Positions 43,201 through 50,072 of a DNA stretch of 64,000 nt are shown in pieces. Source of the DNA: Flavihumibacter fluminis. Lineage in GTDB: Bacteria; Bacteroidota; Bacteroidia; Chitinophagales; Chitinophagaceae. Both the position numbers and the translations under genes were made by a program. The notes beneath the pieces are model-generated. The model did not search any database. It saw only the letters and a program-made list of their open reading frames with translations, and was not told the origin of the DNA. Within the stretch, counting starts at the first letter, position 1. Every line of letters starts with the position of its first letter. The DNA is taken from assembly GCF_021491375.1 (NCBI RefSeq), contig NZ_JAKEVY010000004.1:186001-250000 (forward strand), in the 5' to 3' direction.

Positions 43201-43590
43201 TACATAGATATCCAGCCAGCCATCATTGTTAATATCTACGAATACTACACCCGTACTCCATTTATCCGCTTCTTCGATACCGGCTGCAGCAGAGATGTCT
43301 TCAAACTGGAAATTGCCTTTGTTGAGAAAGAGTTTGTTCTCGCCCATATTGGCGGTATAAAAGAGATCCGGCAATCCATCATTATTGATATCGCCGATAC
43401 CACATCCACCACCGTTATAATAATTGCGATAGGAGAAGATATTAAAGAGTTCATCACCTGTAACGGTATTGGTAAATTCCACACCGGAGTTTTTCATCAG
43501 GGAGAAGCGGGTTGGCTCCTTAGCCGCATCACCGGTACAACTCATCAATCCAATCAATCCCCCCACTGCATATCGAATCAAATGCTTCAT
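40258..43590 (-). CDS. FG-GAP/UnbV (CRTAC1-type) lipoprotein, paralogue B
   Basis: A 1110-residue paralogue of the downstream gene, with the same plan: lipobox ending GLMSC (Cys18), FG-GAP repeats with calcium-type loops (DINNDGLPDLFYTANMG, DVNGDGYPDIYVSND), the UnbV domain (FAVGARVFVHQPG, RGFQSSVDYTLHVGLGN), and a second repeat set. Many FG-GAP units align one-to-one between the two, so they arose by duplication. Its 3' end overlaps the start of paralogue A by 11 bases, implying translational coupling. It starts 66 bases after susD, across a terminator-like hairpin. Confidence 0.88.
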   Translation of the reverse strand: MKHLIRYAVGGLIGLMSCTGDAAKEPTRFSLMKNSGVEFTNTVTGDELFNIFSYRNYYNGGGCGIGDINNDGLPDLFYTANMGENKLFLNKGNFQFEDISAAAGIEEADKWSTGVVFVDINNDGWLDIYVCNAGYKKGMIQDNALFINNKDLTFTEKAKEYGLADAGYTTHAAFFDYDLDGDLDAYILNNSFIPVNTLNYANKRDLRAKDWPVADFLKGGGDRLLRNDNGRFVDVSEEANIYGSLIGFGLGVTVGDVNGDGYPDIYVSNDFFERDYLYINQQNGRFEEKLEDYMQHISHSSMGADMGDLNNDGLPDIFVTEMLPDDDKRLKTTTTFEHTDIQRLKQRSGFYNQFLQNTLQVNSGHGVFMETAFFSGVAASDWSWGGLIFDADNDGRNDIFVCNGIYQDVTDQDFIDFFANDVIQNMVLTGRKEEVSEIINKMPSNPIPNKMFRNKGQLHFADMAKEWGLDIPSFSNGAAYGDLDNDGDLDLIINNVNQPSLLYRNNTMEQDSSQHFLKIKLNGTDQNRFAVGARVFVHQPGAVHYREQIPSRGFQSSVDYTLHVGLGNESVDSVLVFWPGKMQYSVIKNPTLNTTIEFNMKDAKAWVPVDYKNALTLFRSGNNQVFKTPEEDDYQDVYNERNIPVFLSREGPAYAKADINGDGLEDVFIGGPAGKSAHLYLQKSNGFVEADSSYWKSFAAFEDVAALFFDADGDGDQDLIVGAGGNNQAAGSKLLELRLYLNDSKGKFTLSANPLPANKANTAVIRAADWDGDGDLDLFVGSRSVPAQYGLIPESMLLQNEGGGRFTNQTASLNPAIAKLGMITDACWANISGDAARELVIVGEWMEPTVFEFRNGKFAEIETSLKGRFGWWQSVLAFDADKDGREELVLGNIGNNFYLQPDSTNPVKLWIQDFNANGQWEKILTRSINGKDLPVFTKKELTDQVPALKKQNLRHEQYANRSIQELFSKELLTKADQRTFNYSSSVIAWNLGGGNFSVAELPSQVQWSSVNAILAEDVNGDGQTDLLLGGNRIALLPQFGRLDASYGHVLLSIGKLGSRTWHYLSGPQAGFSYRGVTKGIVSIRNKNKSTVLLIPNNDQPKLFEYPFHEK

Positions 43591-43604
43591 GCTTCAAACT
43601 AAAT

Positions 43605-43640
43605 AAAAAAATGGCCATTTATACAAATGACCATTTTTTT
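43605..43640 (-). terminator. Hairpin between susD and the FG-GAP genes
   Basis: On the minus strand AAATGGTCATTT and AAATGGCCATTT arms (one A-C mismatch, 4-base loop) sit between A and T runs of seven. Read leftward it has the form of an intrinsic terminator 17 bases after the susD stop, suggesting reduced read-through into the two giant FG-GAP genes. It would function nearly as well on the + strand. Confidence 0.7.
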
Positions 43641-43656
43641 AAGAGATAAAACCAAA

Positions 43657-45177
43657 TTAATAGCCAGGATTCTGTGTCAGATTCGGATTCACCGCCAGGG
43701 CGTTGGAAGGAATCGGGAACAGAACATATTTGTTGTCTGAGGTACCAGGCTTGGTAGGTCCATAAGGGGCCAGGAACTTACCAAAACGGATCAGATCATG
43801 TCTTCTCCAGCTTTCCCAGTAGAACTCGCGACCTCTTTCATCCAGCAGGATATCAGCAGTCAACGAAGTCAGTTCAGAAGCACCTCTCTTATCGCGCAGC
43901 TCATTTACGATATCCAGTGCATCTTCTGCATTACCTTTTCTGAACAGCGCTTCTGCCTTCATCAGCAATACATCAGAATAGCGCAAGAGCACATAGTCAT
44001 TGTTTGCAGTACCGGCGATATCATCTGTCATATTGGGAACATATTTAACCACGCGGATACCAGGAGTTTCAACCTGTCCGCTGATTACCGGAGCAATATC
44101 ACGGGTGAATACCAGGTTATTACCGGAACGATCTTTCAGTGCTTCACCAGCCGCATTAAACTGCTGACCAATCAGGAAACCAACGCGCATACCGGTTACA
44201 TCGGTAAAGCCAGGATATTCTCTTCCTCTGCGCTGATCGCCTGCTTCAAACTTATCGTAGAAGTTAGCCAGCGTAGTGAAACCATTCCATCCACTAGGAG
44301 TTTGGTTGTAGTGTGTTCCGCAATAGAAATGGAAACGCACGTTACCACCATCTCCGATTTCATTTTTATTGGCAAAAATGATTTCCTTAGATGATTCTGT
44401 ATTGGTTGGAATAAAGTTTCTGAAGAAGTCGTCTTCAATTTGGAATTTACCACTGTTGATCACTTCATCACAAAGAGCAATCACGCGATCCATATCAGCT
44501 GCTTCAAAAGTTGGAGCCAGGCGATTGGCGTATACACCCCTGTTCAGGTAGGCTTTAGCGAGCATGGTTTTAGCCATCCACTTGGTAGCCTGAGTTGGAG
44601 CAGCGGTTTCACTAAGATCAGCCTGAGCTGATTCCAGATCTTCGATGATTTTATCCAATGCTTCTGAACCCACCAGTACCTGAGGATCCTGCAGCAGGTT
44701 TTCACCTGGTTCACGTACAGGAACCTGGTTGTAAAGGTCCAGTACATAGAACATGGCATAAGCACGCAGGGCAAGTGCCTGTGCAGCAGCATCAGCGGGC
44801 GGACTAAACGTCAACAGGTTGGTTGTGTTAAACACAATCTGAAGCAGGTTGTTGAAGTTGTCACGGATACGCTGGTTTTCAGCATCCCAGGTGTGGGTAT
44901 GCAGTACGCGCCATACACCATTATCATCCCAGTCACCACCACGTGTAGGTCCGATACAGTCATCAGATGACATATCCTGAAGGGCAAATACCCCGGTTTG
45001 ATCCTGGAAGGGTCCACGGAATGAGTTGTAGCAGCCTCTTAGCAAACCGTTGATATCTGCAATTTCCTGCGCCTCCTCAAGCGTTAATTCCGCATTGAGT
45101 TTTTCATCCAGTTTGGTACAACCCGTAAGCAGGCCCACGCCCATCCAACAGGTTGCTGCAATAATTATAGATCTCAT
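43657..45177 (-). CDS. SusD/RagB-family outer-membrane lipoprotein
   Basis: The surface glycan-binding partner of the adjacent SusC transporter. The 506-residue protein has a lipobox (LLTGC, Cys20), an N-terminal SusD-type TPR region (EAQEIADINGLLRGCYNSF), and the RagB core with YVLLRYSDVLLMKAEALFR and the terminal EFYWESWRRHDLIRFGKF. These are hallmark motifs of the family. It starts 20 bases after susC. The glycan is not readable from sequence; neighbours suggest alpha-glucosides. Confidence 0.95.
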   Translation of the reverse strand: MRSIIIAATCWMGVGLLTGCTKLDEKLNAELTLEEAQEIADINGLLRGCYNSFRGPFQDQTGVFALQDMSSDDCIGPTRGGDWDDNGVWRVLHTHTWDAENQRIRDNFNNLLQIVFNTTNLLTFSPPADAAAQALALRAYAMFYVLDLYNQVPVREPGENLLQDPQVLVGSEALDKIIEDLESAQADLSETAAPTQATKWMAKTMLAKAYLNRGVYANRLAPTFEAADMDRVIALCDEVINSGKFQIEDDFFRNFIPTNTESSKEIIFANKNEIGDGGNVRFHFYCGTHYNQTPSGWNGFTTLANFYDKFEAGDQRRGREYPGFTDVTGMRVGFLIGQQFNAAGEALKDRSGNNLVFTRDIAPVISGQVETPGIRVVKYVPNMTDDIAGTANNDYVLLRYSDVLLMKAEALFRKGNAEDALDIVNELRDKRGASELTSLTADILLDERGREFYWESWRRHDLIRFGKFLAPYGPTKPGTSDNKYVLFPIPSNALAVNPNLTQNPGY

Positions 45178-45197
45178 ATTAAATAGTTATTTAAGAA

Positions 45198-48194
45198 TTA
45201 AAGTGATACACTAAGTCCAATCATATATGTTCTGGCAGAAGGGTAAGGGGTGTACTCAATACCGAAGGAAGGAACACCATCAACAGGTTTCGGAGTGTTC
45301 ACTTCGGGATCGAATCCACTGTAGTTGGTCAGGATAAACAGGTTCTGACCAGTCAGGTATACGTTAACCCCTTTAAAGTTCTTGCCAATGTCCCCAATAA
45401 AGTAGGACAGTGTCATGTTGGCCATTTTGAAATAATCACCTTTTTCCAGGTAACGGGTTGATACGGGTTGAGAGTTTGCAGTACTTTCTAACAAATTAGT
45501 ATTGAAAACTGTTTTCGCAATGTTCCGGTTATTATTCAGGTTACCGATTGCGAGGGTAGCCTGGGTTGTGTTGTTATAGATATCGTGACCGAAAGCACCA
45601 TTCATGTTCATGTTCAGGCTAAGCTTTTTGTAAGCAAGCGTAGTACTGAAACCGAGCAGGGTGGTTGGGTTTGGATTACCTACAAAGAAACGGTTGGCAT
45701 TGTTATTGGGATCACCACCCTCAAACTGTGCAGCACCATCTCTGTCGATTCCCAGGAAACGACCCATGAAGAAAGCGTTCAAAGGCTGACCATTTGCCAT
45801 ACGCTGTGCGAAGGCACCAGTCAGACCCTGACCATTGATAGCACCAGTGAGTACAGCCGGACCATCATAATTCTTCAATTCATTCTTCAGGAAGGAAGCA
45901 AAGATGCCTACGTTCCACTGGAAGTCTTTTTTCTCAATAGCAGCCCAGTTCAAAGTGAATTCCAGACCAGAGTTGATAACCTCACCCGGCAGGTTTACCC
46001 AGTAACGGGAAGCAGGTGCAGGTGGCTTGGCTTCAAAGTTGAAAAGCAGGTCAGTTGTATTCTTGATGAAGTATTCAACAGAACCAGACAGTCTGCCTTT
46101 CATAACTGAGTAATCCAAACCGAAGTTGAAGGTCTCAGATCTTTCCCATCTCAAATCAGGGTTAGCTACGTTGATCAGGGCAAAAGCACCATTGGCACCA
46201 GTGTATGCGTAACGATCCTGTGCAGCACCCGCAGGGAATTCCTGGTTACCTACTACACCCCAACCTACTCTGAGTTTCAGGTTATCAAAGAAAGTACTTC
46301 CTTTCATGAACTCTTCATTCGAGATATTCCAGGCAGCAGCCAGTGAGGGGAAATAACCATAACGGTTGTTCGAACCGAATTTGTTGGAACCATCTGCACG
46401 GAAAGTAGCAGTTAACAGGTATTTATCCAACCAGTTAACATTCACGCGACCAAAGAAAGACTGCAATTCAGAGGAAGGATCTGCAAAAGAACCAATACCA
46501 CGGTTGGCCTGGTTAGAACCCTGCAGATAGTTAGTGTAAGGAATCGCAGAGGAAGTAAATCCTTCTGCACCTGCACCAAATCCTTTGTTTTGGAATTTCA
46601 TGTATTCATAACCCAGCGTACCGGAGAAATACAAGGCATCGGTTAACTGCTTGTTATAGTTCAATGTGTGTGTAATCTGCTGGGTAGTCAGTTCATTATT
46701 CTGAACATTACCCCATCCGAGGTTTTCAACACCTGGAATATTGATCCAACGGGCAATCTCAGTTCTACGAACACCGGTACCATAGTTCAAACTCATCAGC
46801 ATGCGGTATTCCAGGTGATCATTGAACTTGAAATAAGGAGAAACACTTGCCAGTACATTGGTAGTTTTGGAATTGTCTGAATAAGCTTCAGATGCCGCCA
46901 ACGGGTTGATGTTGGCATTGGGGAAACCACCGCCTTTGATATTCAGGCTGCCATCAGGGTTGCGAAGCGGACGGGTTGGGTTCCACTGCAGCGCCTGACC
47001 AATCAAACTTCCTTCAAAACCGGAGTTGGTAGCAACAGGTGCGATATCTTCAACCACTTGTGAAGTAATCACGTTGATATCCAAGCCGAGTTTTTTGCTT
47101 TCCAGGAATTTAAAGTTACCATTCAGGTTGGCAGTATATTTTTTCATGCCAGACTTGATGATGATACCTTCCTGGTCATAATAACCCATAGACAACCGCA
47201 GGCGGGCATTTTCATTACCACCACTTGCACTTACATTGTAGTTCTGGAAAAGGCCTTTGCGGGTGATGGCATCCATCGCATCCACATTACCACCCCAGTC
47301 GCTACCACTAATATTATATGTAGAAAGTGCATCTCTGTATTCACTTGCAGATAACACTTCCAGTTTTTTCAGGATTTCACTGAAACCAACCTGAGTACCT
47401 ACATCAATTTTAGGAGCACCGCTCTTACCTCTTTTGGTGGTGATCAAAACAACACCATTGGCACCTCTTGAACCATAGATCGCAGTTGCAGACGCGTCTT
47501 TCAATACGTCCATGCTTGCGATATCAGCAGGGTTCAAAAAGTTCAGCGGGTTAGCATCCGGAGAAGCACCCAAACCGCGGGCATCCAATCCCGGACGTGC
47601 AGAACGACCATCCAGGGGAACTCCATCCACTACATAAAGAGGCTGACCACCGGCACGAACAGAGGAGTTACCCCGAATCCGCACAGAAGTTTGTCCGCCT
47701 GGCTGACCACTGTTGTTCAGTACCTGAACACCAGCTACCTTACCCTGGATCAACTGATCCGGAGCGTTCATGATACCCTGGTTGAAATCCTTTTCCTTTA
47801 CCTGGGCAACAGAACCTGTCAGGTCTTTTTTACGAGCTGTTCCATAACCTACTACCACTACTTCACTTAAAGCAGCGTCAGAGGAAGTAAGAGCAACTGA
47901 AATTTCAGAACCTGTAATCGCTACTTCTCTTGTAGCAAATCCAACCGAAGTAATTACCAGTGTTTTGGCATCGGCTGGCACACCACCCAAACGAAAGGTA
48001 CCATCTACTTCAGTAGAGGTTGCAATGGTTGTTCCTTTTACGGTAACCGTAGCCCCAATAATTGGCGTCCCTTCTTTTGAATCTGTGATTTTTCCTGTAA
48101 TAACTCTTTCCTGGGCCTGTATAGAGGAGCCGAGGAACATACAAAGCAAGAGGATAGAGAGGCCTCTTACCCAGCGTGGCAATGCAACAGTCAT
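45198..48194 (-). CDS. SusC/RagA-family TonB-dependent outer-membrane transporter
   Basis: A 998-residue TonB-dependent importer. In order: signal peptide (about 1-27), a carboxypeptidase-regulatory-like domain (GKITDSKEGTPIIGATVTVKG, about 33-53), the SusC junction motif EVVVVGYGTARKKDLTGSV (about 111-129), plug domain with RIRGNSSVRAGGQPLYVVDG, and the 22-strand barrel ending in TYMIGLSVSL. It forms the outer-membrane complex with SusD. The gene is preceded by a 296-base regulatory region shared with a divergent LacI regulator. Confidence 0.96.
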   Translation of the reverse strand: MTVALPRWVRGLSILLLCMFLGSSIQAQERVITGKITDSKEGTPIIGATVTVKGTTIATSTEVDGTFRLGGVPADAKTLVITSVGFATREVAITGSEISVALTSSDAALSEVVVVGYGTARKKDLTGSVAQVKEKDFNQGIMNAPDQLIQGKVAGVQVLNNSGQPGGQTSVRIRGNSSVRAGGQPLYVVDGVPLDGRSARPGLDARGLGASPDANPLNFLNPADIASMDVLKDASATAIYGSRGANGVVLITTKRGKSGAPKIDVGTQVGFSEILKKLEVLSASEYRDALSTYNISGSDWGGNVDAMDAITRKGLFQNYNVSASGGNENARLRLSMGYYDQEGIIIKSGMKKYTANLNGNFKFLESKKLGLDINVITSQVVEDIAPVATNSGFEGSLIGQALQWNPTRPLRNPDGSLNIKGGGFPNANINPLAASEAYSDNSKTTNVLASVSPYFKFNDHLEYRMLMSLNYGTGVRRTEIARWINIPGVENLGWGNVQNNELTTQQITHTLNYNKQLTDALYFSGTLGYEYMKFQNKGFGAGAEGFTSSAIPYTNYLQGSNQANRGIGSFADPSSELQSFFGRVNVNWLDKYLLTATFRADGSNKFGSNNRYGYFPSLAAAWNISNEEFMKGSTFFDNLKLRVGWGVVGNQEFPAGAAQDRYAYTGANGAFALINVANPDLRWERSETFNFGLDYSVMKGRLSGSVEYFIKNTTDLLFNFEAKPPAPASRYWVNLPGEVINSGLEFTLNWAAIEKKDFQWNVGIFASFLKNELKNYDGPAVLTGAINGQGLTGAFAQRMANGQPLNAFFMGRFLGIDRDGAAQFEGGDPNNNANRFFVGNPNPTTLLGFSTTLAYKKLSLNMNMNGAFGHDIYNNTTQATLAIGNLNNNRNIAKTVFNTNLLESTANSQPVSTRYLEKGDYFKMANMTLSYFIGDIGKNFKGVNVYLTGQNLFILTNYSGFDPEVNTPKPVDGVPSFGIEYTPYPSARTYMIGLSVSL

Positions 48195-48223
48195 AGTTGT
48201 TGTGTTTTGGTTTTCGTGACGGT

Positions 48224-48247
48224 TTTTATATTGATTTTGATATAAAA
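48224..48247. promoter_or_regulatory. 8-bp inverted repeat in the susC leader
   Basis: TTTTATAT (48224-48231) and ATATAAAA (48240-48247) are perfect inverted arms around an 8-base loop, 30-53 bases upstream of the susC ATG. It could form a weak RNA hairpin in the susC leader or be a regulator site. Confidence 0.35.
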
Positions 48248-48273
48248 CTTTTTAAACCCCACCCCCAAAAATC

Positions 48274-48295
48274 CCGGGCACAACCCCGGTTTTTT
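48274..48295 (+). terminator. Hairpin plus T-run facing lacI in the susC-lacI gap
   Basis: CCGGG (48274-48278), a 6-base loop and CCCGG (48285-48289) precede six T on the + strand. No gene ends here on +, so it would stop antisense transcription from the susC side, or end a short RNA antisense to the susC leader. On the minus strand it lies about 80-100 bases before the susC ATG. Confidence 0.45.
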
Positions 48296-48406
48296 ATAGG
48301 CAATCATCTATGTTGAAACGCTGCTTAAACTTCTTATCCAGCTTTTCACAGCACCAACAGCAATCAAATTCCAACTTTTTATCAATGTTTTTTTACCTTT
48401 TAACCT

Positions 48407-48429
48407 GCAAACGGTTTCGCAAACGTTTG
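48407..48429. promoter_or_regulatory. LacI-type operator pair between susC and lacI
   Basis: The stretch contains AAACGGTTT (odd palindrome) and, overlapping at its end, the perfect even palindrome CAAACGTTTG (48420-48429), with the central CpG typical of LacI-family operators. It is 61 bases before the lacI-type GTG start and about 215 bases before the susC ATG, fitting joint control of both. The rest of the 296-base gap is AT-rich with no recognised element besides the hairpins listed. Confidence 0.7.
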
Positions 48430-48490
48430 TTGTGTAAAAAATACATATTGAGTTAAAATTAGCAAGTTTTTATTAAAAAATAACTTTTTT

Positions 48491-49489
48491 GTGGCTCGTA
48501 TTACAATAAAAGATATCGCCAGAAAGCTGAACATCAACCCCTCCACAGTTTCCAGGGCCCTGCGCGACCATCCCGATGTCAGTGCCTCTCTGCGCCAGGA
48601 AATCAAACAACTGGCCGAAAAAATGGGCTACAAGCCAAACCTCATGGCAATTAACCTCCGCCGGGGCAGCAGTCACACCATAGGCCTTATTATTCCCGAA
48701 ATCGCCTCCTTTTTCTTCCCCTCCCTTATCAAAGCAGTGGAAGAAGCAACCCACGCCAAGGGCTATAACTTATTGGTTCTCCACTCCAATGACAGTCTCG
48801 ACCGGGAAATTGAAAACGCCGAGATCTGCGCCAATATGGGGGTGGATGGCGTGCTGGTATCCCTATCCCGCCAAAGCCACGATATCGAACATTTCCAGGA
48901 GCTGATGGCTGCCGGAGTGCCGATTGTATTTTTCGATAAGGTTGTTCAAAACTCCCTGGCCCACCAGGTGGTGATGCCTGGTAAGGAAGCTGCTTCCCTT
49001 GCTGTGGAGCGATTGATTGCCTCGCTGCCAGCAGGTTCGCGTATCATGGGGGTGTTTGCCGATACCCGGCTCTCAATTACCGAGGACCGGCTGGAAGGGT
49101 TTAATGAAACATTGCGCCAACACAACTGGCAGGACGACTGCGTTCAACGCGTGATTACCGACGATCCAAAAGAAGCAGGTGACCAGTTCCAGAAAGCCTG
49201 GGAATCTCTGGCCCGGCCGGCCGGACTTTTTGTAATGAGTGATGAACTGCTTTCCGGTATCCTGCCTGTTTTATATAAACAGAAGGTACGGATCCCAGAG
49301 GAGCTCCACCTGGCTGCTATCAGCGATGGAGAACTCCCCCGGTACCTGCCCTTTGAATTTCCTTATGTGCGCACCTCGGGGTATGAAATGGGGCAGGCGG
49401 CCACTGCGCTCTTGTTTCAACTCATCCGCCAGCTGCCCATAGTGCCCGAGACACATTATATGGAGGTTCAGGTGGTAAACGCCTCCTGA
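48491..49489 (+). CDS. LacI-family transcriptional regulator
   Basis: A 332-residue regulator. The helix-turn-helix is at residues 4-23 (ITIKDIARKLNINPSTVSRA) with hinge helix PNLMAINLRRGSS; the sugar-binding periplasmic-protein-like domain follows (about 60-332). The start is GTG at 48491, in the normal position before the HTH. It is divergent from susC with a CAAACGTTTG palindrome between. Ligand is probably a sugar from trehalose, kojibiose or sucrose metabolism. Its 3' end overlaps the convergent next gene by 22 bases. Confidence 0.93.
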   Translation: MARITIKDIARKLNINPSTVSRALRDHPDVSASLRQEIKQLAEKMGYKPNLMAINLRRGSSHTIGLIIPEIASFFFPSLIKAVEEATHAKGYNLLVLHSNDSLDREIENAEICANMGVDGVLVSLSRQSHDIEHFQELMAAGVPIVFFDKVVQNSLAHQVVMPGKEAASLAVERLIASLPAGSRIMGVFADTRLSITEDRLEGFNETLRQHNWQDDCVQRVITDDPKEAGDQFQKAWESLARPAGLFVMSDELLSGILPVLYKQKVRIPEELHLAAISDGELPRYLPFEFPYVRTSGYEMGQAATALLFQLIRQLPIVPETHYMEVQVVNAS

Positions 49490-49956
49490 ACCGGGGTGTT
49501 CATGGATTCCTTTAAAAGAGCTTCCACCGGAACCTGTTGCAATAGCTTTTCTTCCAGCAGGTTGGCGAAGGCTTCAAAATAGAGGATCACATCTTCCCGC
49601 TGGTTGCGTTTCAGCCAGCGAAACCCACCAGGCAGGGCATTCAGCACGTCGCGGTCCTCCAGGTATTCTATATTATGAATATCCGTGGGGGTAAGCCCGA
49701 TCTCCTGCAACTTGGTCATCATGAGGCCCAGTGGCACACTGGTTACCGAGCAATACTCCTCCGCAATTTCCGTCCACTCTCCTACCCCCGTATGTGCATA
49801 CTGAAGGATCTCTTCTTTGCTGAGTTGGGTAACCACCTGCAGCAGGTTACCGCAATTGCATCCGCCATGATGGCCCCAGGCATAATAAGCACCGCTCCTC
49901 AGATTGGAAGCTGTTTTCCTCAGGGCGTCGATTAATACCATTCCAGGTGTTGCCAT
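49468..49956 (-). CDS. Conserved Cys/His-motif protein of unknown function
   Basis: I do not recognise a named family. The 162-residue soluble protein starts with a helical region including the striking motif WGHHGGCNCGNLLQ (about 27-40), which could bind a metal or cluster, and the rest is helical (GVGEWTEIAEEYCSVTS, LPGGFRWLKRNQREDVILYF). I recall similar unnamed proteins in other Chitinophagaceae. There is no signal peptide. It overlaps the lacI-type gene convergently by 22 bases and is divergent from the protease gene by 116 bases. Confidence 0.65.
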   Translation of the reverse strand: MATPGMVLIDALRKTASNLRSGAYYAWGHHGGCNCGNLLQVVTQLSKEEILQYAHTGVGEWTEIAEEYCSVTSVPLGLMMTKLQEIGLTPTDIHNIEYLEDRDVLNALPGGFRWLKRNQREDVILYFEAFANLLEEKLLQQVPVEALLKESMNTPVQEAFTT

Positions 49957-50072
49957 ATCAAAATCATTTGTATTAAAATTCCATCAATCGGGGCAATTGA
50001 AATCGCTTTGTTTAAACATGGGGCGCGTGCAATTGATCCATCCTTAACTTTAATGCTCTAAACAGCTGTAGT

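Noticed and set aside
42046-43602. Open frames of 152 and 174 codons opposite FG-GAP paralogue B (similar ones at 38745-39152)
   Set aside because: They arise from the regular codon pattern of DxDxDG repeats on the coding strand and contain no domain.
48255-48290. Possible G-quadruplex on the minus strand in the susC leader
   Set aside because: Only two or three separated G-runs are present, not four, so a stable quadruplex is not supported.
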